Shown one piece after another: positions 1 to 5,958 of a DNA stretch of 8,348 nucleotides. Below the pieces are notes generated by a model. The model did not search any database. It saw only the letters and a program-made list of their open reading frames with translations, and was not told the origin of the DNA. The translations under genes were made by a program, and so were the position numbers. Every line of letters begins with the position of its first letter. Positions within the stretch are counted from its first letter, which is position 1. Source of the stretch: Caulobacteraceae bacterium UBA5005 (GTDB lineage Bacteria; Pseudomonadota; Alphaproteobacteria; Caulobacterales; Caulobacteraceae); NCBI GenBank assembly GCA_002398405.1, contig DGYN01000037.1, forward strand, positions 1 through 8,348. Reading direction: 5' to 3'.

Positions 1-299
1 TCCTCGGTGTCCTCGTCGACGACGGTCACCGTGGCGCCGAACTTGATCAGGTCGCCGGAAAGCTTGGAGACGTCGATCACCTGGGCGCGCGCGATCTTGT
101 CCTCGATCTCGGCGATACGGCCTTCGATCCAGCCTTGCCGGTCCTTGGCGGCGTGGTACTCGGCGTTCTCCGAAAGGTCGCCGTGGGCGCGCGCCTCGGC
201 GATGGCGGCGATGACGCTTGGCCGCTCCTGGGTCTTCAAACGTTTCAGTTCCTCGTCGAGGGAATTGTAGCCCCCGCCGGTCATCGGCACTTTTTCCAT
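1..299 (-). CDS. greA: Transcription elongation factor GreA (5' part, truncated by window edge)
   Basis: GreA binds the secondary channel of RNA polymerase and stimulates cleavage of the backtracked transcript, which rescues arrested complexes. The first 99 codons plus two bases are present, reading MEKVPMTGGGYNSLDEEL onward; the rest lies beyond the left edge (the family is about 157 residues long). The N-terminal coiled coil covers about residues 10-75. Its tip motif GDLSENAEYH (about 40-49) carries the acidic pair Asp41/Glu44 that coordinates the catalytic Mg2+ in the polymerase active site, so this is an active GreA rather than a Gfh-type inhibitor. The start at 299 is chosen because the N-terminus aligns with GreA proteins; a second ATG five codons later (284) is possible. 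No strong Shine-Dalgarno sequence is visible. It lies 113 bases downstream of the amidohydrolase on the same strand. Confidence 0.96.
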   Translation of the reverse strand, partial: MEKVPMTGGGYNSLDEELKRLKTQERPSVIAAIAEARAHGDLSENAEYHAAKDRQGWIEGRIAEIEDKIARAQVIDVSKLSGDLIKFGATVTVVDEDTE

Positions 300-412
300 A
301 AGGATTAGCTTAAAAGCCCTTCGAAGTTTGGTCCGGCCGCGGGCGCTGGCGTCCGGGGCGCAGAGAATATGTGCAGGTGCGAACAACTGCAAGTCCGGTA
401 GGTTCCGGCCGC
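300..412. other. Intergenic region upstream of greA
   Basis: This 113-base spacer separates the amidohydrolase stop from the greA start. It holds a possible greA promoter (listed separately). On the minus strand this is followed by a leader of about 60 bases, GC-rich in its first half and AT-richer close to the start codon. A short self-complementary CTTCGAAG lies in this leader. No clear intrinsic terminator (GC stem followed by a T run) for the amidohydrolase is visible. Confidence 0.5.
364..392 (-). promoter_or_regulatory. Possible sigma-70-type promoter for greA
   Basis: On the minus strand TTGCAG (387-392) and TATTCT (364-369) are separated by exactly 17 bases. They match the -35 and -10 consensus at 3 and 4 of 6 positions. 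A start a few bases downstream would give a greA leader of about 58 nucleotides. The spacing is ideal but the hexamers are weak, and no other evidence supports it. Confidence 0.3.
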
Positions 413-1567
413 TCAGCCATGCTCGAACAGGCGGGCGAAGTTGCCGTTGTAGAACCGCTCCAGGGTGACCTCGTCCATGCCCTGCAGGGTCGCTCCGAAC
501 CGGGCCAGCGGCTGGCGGCCGCCCTCGGTATGGGGATAGTCGGAGGAGAACATGTAGAGCCGGGGATCGCTCTCGCGGATCATGGCCCCGACGTCCTCAT
601 AGACATAGGGGGTGAAGGCCATGTGCTCGATGATCTGCTCGGAGGGCTTGCGGGTCAGGGCCGCGACCTCCGGCTCGGATTTCTTCCAGATCTCGGCGAT
701 CCAATCCAGGCGGCGCATCATGGCGGGAACCCAGCCGGCGCCCAGTTCGATCACCCCGCCGCGCAGGCGCGGATGGCGGTCGAAGACTCCGTCCAGGACC
801 ATGCAGCCGACAAAGGTTTCCGCCGCCTGGTGCAGGCTGGTCATGTCCTTGGCGCGGACATTCTCGCCGCCGCCCAGCCAGTCGGTGGGAATGGGGCGGC
901 CGGTGTTCATCCAGGCGGGATCGATCTGCAGGGGGTCGCCGCCAACGTGGAGCATGAAGGGTGTGCCCGTCTGCGCCAGCCGCGCCCAGAGGGGGTCGAG
1001 GTCGTTGTGGCCGGGGGAGCGGCCGCCGGCCGGACGGTGCGGCACCCAGGCGGCTTTCAGGCCCAGAGACAGGGCGTGGTCGAGTTCCTCGAGCGCCAGC
1101 TGCGGATCGTCGAGCGGGACCAGGGCCACGCCGAGCAGGCGGTCATCGCCCTTGCAGAACGCCGCCATGCCGCGGTTGTGGGCCCGGGCGGTGCGGTACT
1201 GGGTCAGGCCTTCGGCGCGGAAGCTCGTGCCGGCCGAGAAGGTCGCGAAAACAAGCTGCTTGTGGAAGCCCAGCTGATCCAGCGCCTGTGACCGCTCTTT
1301 CGTGTTGAAGGCGCCCAGCGCCATATAGCCCTTGGGGCCGGAGATCAGCTCATCGCCCAGGGCCACCAGTTCGGCGACCACCCCGTCCGGATGGCCGCGG
1401 CGGTCCTTGGCCTCTTCCATGAGGTTGGCCAGCGTTCCCCTCGTCGGCACGGGGATTTTCGGCGCGCGGTCGCGAAAGTCCGGGTCCGCGTGATCGATAA
1501 TGAAGTCCGGCAGCTCCATGATGTGGCTGTCGGCGTCGAAATAGGTGCGGCCGCTGGCGTAGGGCAT
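413..1567 (-). CDS. Amidohydrolase family protein (amidohydrolase 2, TIM-barrel metal-dependent hydrolase)
   Basis: This 384-residue protein has the marks of the cytosolic amidohydrolase-2 (COG2159) family of TIM-barrel hydrolases and decarboxylases. The N-terminal motif is DADSHIME (11-18), the variant in which the usual HxH of strand 1 is DxDxH, with His15 as a likely metal ligand. Further candidate ligands are His207 in FMLHVGGD, His265 in FDRHPRLRG and Asp343 in FSSDYPHTEGG. The closing YNGNFARLF (373-381) is also typical. The length is normal for the family and no signal peptide is seen. The start at 1567 is supported by a GGGAGA ribosome-binding site (1575-1580) seven bases upstream. 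A strong GC hairpin (1582-1610) lies just 5' of that site. The substrate cannot be read from sequence; relatives act on aromatic acids, lactones or amides, and no pathway neighbours are present here. It diverges from the GNAT gene. Confidence 0.9.
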   Translation of the reverse strand: MPYASGRTYFDADSHIMELPDFIIDHADPDFRDRAPKIPVPTRGTLANLMEEAKDRRGHPDGVVAELVALGDELISGPKGYMALGAFNTKERSQALDQLGFHKQLVFATFSAGTSFRAEGLTQYRTARAHNRGMAAFCKGDDRLLGVALVPLDDPQLALEELDHALSLGLKAAWVPHRPAGGRSPGHNDLDPLWARLAQTGTPFMLHVGGDPLQIDPAWMNTGRPIPTDWLGGGENVRAKDMTSLHQAAETFVGCMVLDGVFDRHPRLRGGVIELGAGWVPAMMRRLDWIAEIWKKSEPEVAALTRKPSEQIIEHMAFTPYVYEDVGAMIRESDPRLYMFSSDYPHTEGGRQPLARFGATLQGMDEVTLERFYNGNFARLFEHG

Positions 1568-1581
1568 TGGCGTGTCTCCCT

Positions 1582-1610
1582 GGGCCGCCCGTCTTTGCGC
1601 GGGCGGGCCC
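1582..1610. repeat. GC-rich imperfect inverted repeat (hairpin)
   Basis: GGGCCGCCCG (1582-1591) can pair with CGGGCGGGCCC (1600-1610) over ten G-C pairs with one bulged G (1605) and an eight-base loop. In the amidohydrolase transcript this hairpin would end one base upstream of the GGGAGA ribosome-binding site, so it could affect translation. There is no following T run, so it does not look like an intrinsic terminator. Confidence 0.55.
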
Positions 1611-1641
1611 CTGGCCGAAGTAGGCGCGCCGATGGCCAGGG
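1609..1641. promoter_or_regulatory. Perfect 8-bp inverted repeat in the divergent spacer, candidate operator or leader hairpin
   Basis: CCCTGGCC (1609-1616) is repeated in inverted form as GGCCAGGG (1634-1641), separated by 17 bases that contain the palindrome GGCGCGCC (1623-1630). It lies between the divergent amidohydrolase and GNAT starts and ends 28 bases before the GNAT ATG. It could be a dimeric regulator site or a hairpin in the GNAT leader. No regulator gene is adjacent, so the function is inferred only from position. Confidence 0.4.
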
Positions 1642-1669
1642 TGTCAACTTCGCGCTAGGAAGCGCGGCC

Positions 1670-2194
1670 ATGGGGCAGCGCATCGAAATCCGCCGGGCCG
1701 CGCACGAAGACGCCCAGGCCATGGCCGACTACACGGCGGCCCTGGTGGCCGAGAAGCTCGACACCATCCTGCTGGAAAAAGCCTACAGCCGCGAGGAGGA
1801 GGAGCGGGTGCTGGCCGAGCGCGCGGCTGTGGGGGGCGTCTTCCTCTTGGCGATGGACGCGGGCCGGGCGGTCGGCATGTGCGATATTCAGCGCGGGACG
1901 AGGATTGGCAACCGCCATGCGGGGTCCCTCGGCCTTGGGGTGCTGGCGACCTATCGGGGGCAGGGCATCGGGCGCAGGCTGATGGAGGCGGCGATCGCCG
2001 AGGCCAAGGGCTGGGACGGGTTCTGCCGCATCGAGCTTGGCGTGACCCCGTGGAACGCGCCCGCCATCGCCCTTTACGAGAGCCTCGGCTTCAAGCTCGA
2101 GGGGGTGAAGGTCCAGGGGATCAATCTTCGCGGCCGGCCCGAGGACGACCTGATCATGGCCCTGACCTGGCAGCCCGGCGTCAAGCCCCTATAA
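1670..2194 (+). CDS. GNAT-family N-acetyltransferase
   Basis: A 174-residue cytosolic protein of the GCN5-related acetyltransferase fold, which transfers an acetyl group from acetyl-CoA to an amine. The acetyl-CoA pyrophosphate-binding motif A is present as VLATYRGQGIGRRLMEAAI (91-109), with the RGQGIG core at 96-101. Motif B is present as NAPAIALYESLGFKLEG (129-145), with Tyr136 at the usual general-acid position. The arrangement resembles RimI-like and L-amino-acid acetyltransferases, but the substrate is unknown. The open frame reaches back to 1391. The start at 1670 is preferred because the family's N-terminal IEIRRA strand begins there, AGGAAG (1657-1662) lies seven bases upstream, and a longer form would run through the opposite-strand amidohydrolase. 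It ends in the convergent spacer that holds the parS-like palindrome. Confidence 0.9.
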   Translation: MGQRIEIRRAAHEDAQAMADYTAALVAEKLDTILLEKAYSREEEERVLAERAAVGGVFLLAMDAGRAVGMCDIQRGTRIGNRHAGSLGLGVLATYRGQGIGRRLMEAAIAEAKGWDGFCRIELGVTPWNAPAIALYESLGFKLEGVKVQGINLRGRPEDDLIMALTWQPGVKPL

Positions 2195-2220
2195 TGTGTT
2201 GAAAATACTTATCTTGTGGG

Positions 2221-2234
2221 GTTTCACGTGAAAC
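2221..2234. other. parS: parS-like ParB-binding site (perfect 14-bp palindrome)
   Basis: GTTTCACGTGAAAC is a perfect palindrome and equals the inner 14 positions of the near-universal bacterial chromosomal parS consensus TGTTTCACGTGAAACA. Only the two outermost bases differ here (G at 2220, T at 2235). parS nucleates ParB-CTP clamps for ParABS chromosome segregation and SMC loading. It lies in a non-coding convergent spacer (2195-2253) that is AT-richer than its surroundings. The exact match is very unlikely by chance in such GC-rich DNA: about 1e-9 per position if GC is about 66%, which is my own estimate. No parA or parB is in the window, so in vivo use and distance to the origin cannot be judged. 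Confidence 0.8.
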
Positions 2235-2253
2235 TCCGGCCCGCGCGGTTGAA

Positions 2254-3366
2254 TTAATGTAAAGCCATTTTTCTCGACGCGGCGCGCCTCGCCACCGCCA
2301 GGACCGGCGCCTCCACAAGCCTGAAACTCGCATAGGCCGCCCCGACCGAAACGGCGACGGCGAGGACTGATACCGCAATCGCTTCAGGGCTGGCGACGTT
2401 GGGCCGATCATCGAGCAGCAGCCCGTGCAGGAGTCCTGAGATGGGCTGGTGCAGCAGATACAGGCCGTAGGAAATCAGGCCGAAGAACCCGAGCACGGGA
2501 CCCGAGAACCGCTTGCCCTCCGGCGCCCCCTGGACCAGGGCGAGGATGAACGCGCCCGCCCCGAGGCTGAGCAGGGTTGGGCTGAGAATGGCGAACAGCG
2601 CCGGGTCGCGGGTCAGGGCGACGGCGAGGAGTCCGATCACGGCGGCGAGCGGCGTAAGCCGCAGGGCTAACCGCCAGCGGGAAAGGTCTAGGCCGCGCAG
2701 GGCCAGCGCCGCCAGCACGCCGGCCAGCAGCAGGTCCATGCGGCTGGGCAGGAGGGTCAGGCTGGCGAAGTGATTGGCGTCATGCACCGCGAAGCGGAAG
2801 GCGGTCGCCGCGGCCCAGAGGATGACCAGGATGGGAGCAAGCGCCCGGCGGGACAAGGCCATCAGCAGGAGGGGAAGCAGCAGATAGAACTGCTCTTCCA
2901 CCGCCAGGGTCCAGGTCGGCAGCAGCCAGGCCGAGCCCGCCTCGCCGGACAGCGGGATGGCGATGTTCTGGGTGAAGGTCAGGTAGATGAGGGGCGAACG
3001 CAGGGGGTCGACCCAGGGCTCGGCGCGGAACAGCCAGGCGCCGCCAAAGGCCAGGGTCAGGGCGATCAGATAGGCGGGCAGGATGCGGCCGGCGCGCTTG
3101 AGATAGAAGTTTCGAAGGAAGCTCCTTTCTTCCTTCTGATCGAGGATGATGCCGCCGATCAGAAAGCCTGACAGAACGAAGAACAGGCCCACGCCCACCC
3201 AGCCCCAGGTGAAGCCGGCGATACCGCCCGGCGCTTCGCCAAAGTAGTGGGCGATGACCACCATCAGGGCCGCCGCCCCGCGAAGGCCGTCCAGAGAGGC
3301 GATGCGGCCGCCGGGAAGGGCGGTTGCCCGGGTGGCGGCGGGGGCTGAAAGGGCGATCTCGGTCAC
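2254..3366 (-). CDS. Acyltransferase 3 family integral membrane protein (OafA/YrhL-like)
   Basis: This 370-residue protein has about ten hydrophobic segments. It belongs to the acyltransferase-3 family, inner-membrane enzymes that O-acylate sugars of LPS O-antigen, exopolysaccharide, peptidoglycan or small molecules. Diagnostic motifs are RIASLDGLRGAAALMVVIAH (21-40) with the conserved catalytic-type His40, VGVGLFFVLSGFLIGG (57-72), KRAGRILPAYL (90-100) with the conserved arginines, TWTLAVEEQFYLLLP (151-165), SYGLYLLHQPI (299-309) and FRLVEAPVL (348-356). The length is normal for a stand-alone member without an SGNH domain. The start is a GTG at 3366. No Shine-Dalgarno is visible and an in-frame stop lies shortly upstream, so no other start in front of the first motif is evident. 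No glycosyltransferase or polysaccharide genes are nearby, so the acceptor is unknown. It diverges from the HAD gene across 56 bases. Confidence 0.93.
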   Translation of the reverse strand: MTEIALSAPAATRATALPGGRIASLDGLRGAAALMVVIAHYFGEAPGGIAGFTWGWVGVGLFFVLSGFLIGGIILDQKEERSFLRNFYLKRAGRILPAYLIALTLAFGGAWLFRAEPWVDPLRSPLIYLTFTQNIAIPLSGEAGSAWLLPTWTLAVEEQFYLLLPLLLMALSRRALAPILVILWAAATAFRFAVHDANHFASLTLLPSRMDLLLAGVLAALALRGLDLSRWRLALRLTPLAAVIGLLAVALTRDPALFAILSPTLLSLGAGAFILALVQGAPEGKRFSGPVLGFFGLISYGLYLLHQPISGLLHGLLLDDRPNVASPEAIAVSVLAVAVSVGAAYASFRLVEAPVLAVARRAASRKMALH

Positions 3367-3422
3367 AGGGGGATTGTGGCGGGGGACCGTTAATTAAGAA
3401 CGGAGCCGTGCTATGGGCGGAT
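3367..3422. other. Short divergent intergenic region between acyltransferase and HAD genes
   Basis: These 56 bases must hold the promoters of both divergent genes unless these lie inside the coding regions. The only clear pattern is the AT-only palindrome TTAATTAA at 3390-3397, an island in GC-rich DNA. I could not identify paired -35/-10 boxes with confidence. GGAG at 3402-3405 is the only Shine-Dalgarno-like string and is poorly spaced for the HAD start chosen here. Confidence 0.4.
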
Positions 3423-4121
3423 ATGGATCAGGTGCAGGCCCTGGCGTTCGATGTGTTCGGCACCGTCGTCGACTGGCGCGAGGGCGTGGCGCGGGAAGTC
3501 GCTCGCGTCCTAGGCCCGGCGGTCGAGGGGCGCGCCCTGGCCGACGCCTGGCGGGCGGGCTACCAGCCGGCGATGGAAGCGGTGCGGACGGGCGCGCGGC
3601 CCTGGGTCAATCTGGATGTCCTGCACCGCGAGGTCCTGGACCGGATCCTGCCGGCCTTTGGGCTCAACACCGTACCGGAAGACAAGAAGGCCGATCTCAA
3701 TCTCGCCTGGCACAGACTTGACCCCTGGCCGGACGCCTTGACGGGCATGGAACGGCTTCGGCGGAAGTTCACCCTGGTTCCGGCCTCCAATGGCCACATC
3801 GCCCTGATCGTCGACATGGCCCGGCGCTCGGGCCTGCGCTGGGATGCGGTGCTCGGCGGCGAGGTCAGCCAGGCCTACAAGCCGCAGGCCAAGGTCTATG
3901 ACGATGCGGCGCGGTTGCTGGGCCTCAAGCCCGAGCAGGTGATGATGGTGGCGGCCCACCCGTCGGATCTGGCGTCAGCGGCGGGCAGGGGCCTCCGAAC
4001 CGCCTACGTCCATCGCCCGGACGAATACGGCAGAGGCGCCGCCCAGGCGCGGCCGGCGAACGGGCGGTTCGACTACTCGGTCGATAGCTTCATCGAGCTG
4101 GCTGAAAAGCTGGGGGTCTAG
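3423..4121 (+). CDS. HAD-superfamily hydrolase, haloacid dehalogenase type II-like
   Basis: This 232-residue cytosolic protein has all four HAD motifs in the arrangement of L-2-haloacid dehalogenases. Motif I is AFDVFGTVVDW with nucleophile Asp10 and, at +2, Phe12 in place of the Asp used by HAD phosphatases. Motif II is VPASNGH (Ser122-Asn123), motif III is Lys153 in AYKPQAKVYD, and motif IV is Asp182 in VAAHPSDLASA. In classical L-2-haloacid dehalogenase motif IV reads SSNxWD; here Ala177 and His179 replace the Ser and Asn, so true dehalogenase activity is uncertain. The length fits the family. ATG 3423 is chosen because the first strand begins right after it; an in-frame GTG at 3408 is the alternative, and the frame is open back to 3324 without homology-like content. 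It converges on the GST gene, the two stops overlapping in a CTAG. Confidence 0.88.
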   Translation: MDQVQALAFDVFGTVVDWREGVAREVARVLGPAVEGRALADAWRAGYQPAMEAVRTGARPWVNLDVLHREVLDRILPAFGLNTVPEDKKADLNLAWHRLDPWPDALTGMERLRRKFTLVPASNGHIALIVDMARRSGLRWDAVLGGEVSQAYKPQAKVYDDAARLLGLKPEQVMMVAAHPSDLASAAGRGLRTAYVHRPDEYGRGAAQARPANGRFDYSVDSFIELAEKLGV

Positions 4122-4780
4122 GCGAAGCTGTAGGGCCCGCCGCGCTCCAGGGCTTTTTGATAAGCCGGGCGGGCGTGGATGCGGTCCACGAAGGCTTTGA
4201 CGTTGGGCGAGCCCTCGATGTTGCCGCGTTGGCGGGAAGCCTCCAGGGGAAAGCTCATCATGATGTCGGCGCCGGAGATGTCCGCGCCCGCAAACCAGCC
4301 GGTCTTGGCGAGTTCCGCTTCGAAATAGGCGATGTGGGCGGCGATTCTGGGCTCGGCGATGGTCTGGTTGGCCTTGCCAAGGATCATCTTGGCGATGGGC
4401 CGGATGAGGGCTGGGGCGCGGCCGGGGATGGCGTTGAAATAGAGCTTCAACAGCAGCGGCGTCATGGCCGAACCTTCGGCGAAGTGCAGCCAGTAGCGGT
4501 AGTCCAGGCGCTCGGGCGTCCCCGCCGCCGGGATTAGGCGGCCTTTGCCGTAGGTCTCGATGAGATATTCGACGATGGCGCCGGTCTCGGCGATGGTCAG
4601 ATCGCCGTCGGTGATGACCGGGGATTTGCCCAGCGGATGGACGGCCCGCAGTTCCGGCGGGGCGAGCATGGTCTTCTTGTTCCGCTCGTAGCGTTTGACC
4701 TCATAGGCAAGGCCTAGCTCCTCGAGGAGCCAGAGGACTCGCTGCGAGCGGGAGTTTTCCAGGTGGTGGACGATGATCAT
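4118..4780 (-). CDS. Glutathione S-transferase family protein
   Basis: A 220-residue soluble protein with the two-domain GST layout. The thioredoxin-like N-terminal domain (1-80) begins MIIVHHLENSRSQRVLWLLE, with Ser10/Ser12 at the position of the catalytic serine, followed by KSPVI (52-56) with cis-Pro54 and the glutathione-binding AETGAIVEYL (64-73). The alpha-helical C-terminal domain (about 90-215) contains ISGADIMMSF (168-177), which matches the N-capping box and buried Asp of GSTs. It probably conjugates or reduces electrophiles or peroxides with glutathione, but the substrate is unknown. The start at 4780 begins directly with the first beta strand; no good ribosome-binding site is seen, and a small GGCGC/GCGCC hairpin (4781-4798) abuts the start. 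It follows the exported-protein gene after 36 bases on the same strand. Its stop overlaps that of the HAD gene by four bases. Confidence 0.93.
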   Translation of the reverse strand: MIIVHHLENSRSQRVLWLLEELGLAYEVKRYERNKKTMLAPPELRAVHPLGKSPVITDGDLTIAETGAIVEYLIETYGKGRLIPAAGTPERLDYRYWLHFAEGSAMTPLLLKLYFNAIPGRAPALIRPIAKMILGKANQTIAEPRIAAHIAYFEAELAKTGWFAGADISGADIMMSFPLEASRQRGNIEGSPNVKAFVDRIHARPAYQKALERGGPYSFA

Positions 4781-4816
4781 GGCGCTACTACGCGCGCCGA
4801 AGCCTGTTGGATCGGC

Positions 4817-5437
4817 TCACGGCCACTTCAGTGAGGTCATGAACCCCGCCGAGACGTCGTTCTTGCAGTCCTTGCCTTCGACGACGCCGGTCATGACGCG
4901 GATGAAATCCCCGCCCTTTTCGTAGCCGATCATCTTCTTGCGGGAGTTGTTGCCGGCGGAATCGACGATCACGGCCTCCAGCTGGAAGGCGTCGATAGTG
5001 CGGCCGCCAACGGCAATCTTTACCGGCGAGATGCGGGCCGGCTCGATGACCTTGACCTGGGGGTTGTCGTAGCTGGGCATGTTGGCCTTGACGATGGACT
5101 CGGCCTCCGCGCCGCGGCCCGGCCAGACCGCCAGGGACATGGCCTCCGGGCAGGCGGCGTGTTCCTTGCGGGCCGGATCGTCGACATAGAAATAGATCAC
5201 CGCGTTCTGGGCCGTCTGGCACCACTCCAGAATCGCATCGCCGATATAGGTCGGACCGTGAATCTTGAACCGGCGGTGGCGGTAGCCATCGGGCTTGTCG
5301 CCGTCGAAGGTCTGCTCGAAGGCCCCGCCGCCGCAACTGTTGGCGCGCTTGGTCATCAGGCCGGGGGTGTCGGCGAACGGAACCGCCGGCGCGGCGAGCG
5401 CCAGGCAGAGGGCGGCGAAGACGGCGGGCCTCAACAT
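4817..5437 (-). CDS. Exported hypothetical protein with four cysteines
   Basis: I do not recognise a named family for this 206-residue protein. Residues 1-22 form a signal peptide: MLRP, a hydrophobic stretch (about 5-20), then candidate signal-peptidase I sites after Ala18 (APA) or Ala22. The mature part is polar and mixed alpha/beta in appearance. Its four cysteines (35, 73, 96, 191) could form two disulfides in the periplasm. No lipobox or membrane anchor is seen. The frame is open to an ATG at 5503, but 5437 is preferred: the signal peptide starts there, an AGGG ribosome-binding site lies nine bases upstream, and a longer form would overlap the previous gene by 56 bases. That AGGG overlaps the TAG stop of the upstream membrane gene, ten bases away, which suggests translational coupling. 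Confidence 0.8.
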   Translation of the reverse strand: MLRPAVFAALCLALAAPAVPFADTPGLMTKRANSCGGGAFEQTFDGDKPDGYRHRRFKIHGPTYIGDAILEWCQTAQNAVIYFYVDDPARKEHAACPEAMSLAVWPGRGAEAESIVKANMPSYDNPQVKVIEPARISPVKIAVGGRTIDAFQLEAVIVDSAGNNSRKKMIGYEKGGDFIRVMTGVVEGKDCKNDVSAGFMTSLKWP

Positions 5438-5447
5438 GGCATCAACC

Positions 5448-5957
5448 CTAGCACCATGCGCACCAATGCCAAGGCGGACGAAAATAGGTGAGCAGGCGGC
5501 CAAAGATGATCACCGTAAGCCAGGCGGCCAGGGAGACGCCCGCAATCAGGCGCGCGATGGGCGGCGCATCCTCCCCGGGGCCGGTGGCGTGGGCCCCTTT
5601 CGCCGCCAGGGCGTAGAAGGCGATCATGTTGAGGCCGGCGATGCCGATGGTCGCCATCTTCAGCTGGAAGGCCGGGTTGTAGGCGTATTGGTCCGGGGCG
5701 TTGACGAAGAAGGCAAAGCCGGTGGCGAGGTTGACGATGAAGGCCGCGACACCGAAGGGGACCAGGCGGGCGAGCGGGCGCACGGGCAGGGCCTTGGCGA
5801 CGCCCATCAGGCGCAGGTCGAGCATGCCGACGGAGGCGAAGAGGACGCCGACGGACATGAAGTGGATAATCTCGGCGATCGGCCAGCCGTATTTGGTGTG
5901 CAGCAAGGCGTAGAGGCCGCTGTCGTGTCCGAACTGGGCGATGGTTTCGATGTCCAT
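5448..5957 (-). CDS. Four-helix integral membrane protein, DUF6644-like, second of a tandem pair
   Basis: A 169-residue protein with four predicted transmembrane segments (about 27-47, 66-86, 98-118, 136-156). It resembles the uncharacterised DUF6644-type small membrane proteins; that family name is from memory and uncertain. It shares with the gene just upstream a His in helix 1 (His32), the motif NPxFxxK (94-100) before helix 3 and WxxVIxxGxLLxY (146-158) in helix 4, so the two look like paralogues. Its C-terminus carries an extra PPWHWCAWC tail (161-169) rich in Trp, with a CxxC pair and a His, which the paralogue lacks. The start ATG lies one base after the upstream stop (TAAGATG), with no strong ribosome-binding site, so translation is probably coupled. 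The function is unknown; a membrane redox, haem or metal role is only a guess. Confidence 0.83.
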   Translation of the reverse strand: MDIETIAQFGHDSGLYALLHTKYGWPIAEIIHFMSVGVLFASVGMLDLRLMGVAKALPVRPLARLVPFGVAAFIVNLATGFAFFVNAPDQYAYNPAFQLKMATIGIAGLNMIAFYALAAKGAHATGPGEDAPPIARLIAGVSLAAWLTVIIFGRLLTYFRPPWHWCAWC

Positions 5958-5958
5958 C

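Noticed and set aside
371..1291. Plus-strand open frame of 306 codons opposite the amidohydrolase
   Set aside because: It is the antisense shadow of a gene with clear amidohydrolase motifs; its own translation is low-complexity, rich in Gly, Ala, Val and Arg, with no family motif.
1391..1669. 93-codon N-terminal extension of the GNAT frame
   Set aside because: It overlaps the 5' end of the opposite-strand amidohydrolase and adds no GNAT-like sequence; the ATG at 1670 has a good ribosome-binding site.
2190..2195. Exact TATAAT at the end of the GNAT gene as a promoter
   Set aside because: It overlaps the TAA stop and no -35-like hexamer lies 16-18 bases upstream; transcription from it would only run antisense into the acyltransferase gene.
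3390..3397. TTAATTAA as a CtrA binding site
   Set aside because: CtrA needs TTAA-N7-TTAA spacing; here the two TTAA halves are directly adjacent, so it does not fit.
4788..5336. Minus-strand 182-codon frame inside the exported-protein gene
   Set aside because: Out-of-frame Arg/Gly/Pro-rich shadow; the frame beginning at 5437 has a signal peptide and balanced composition.
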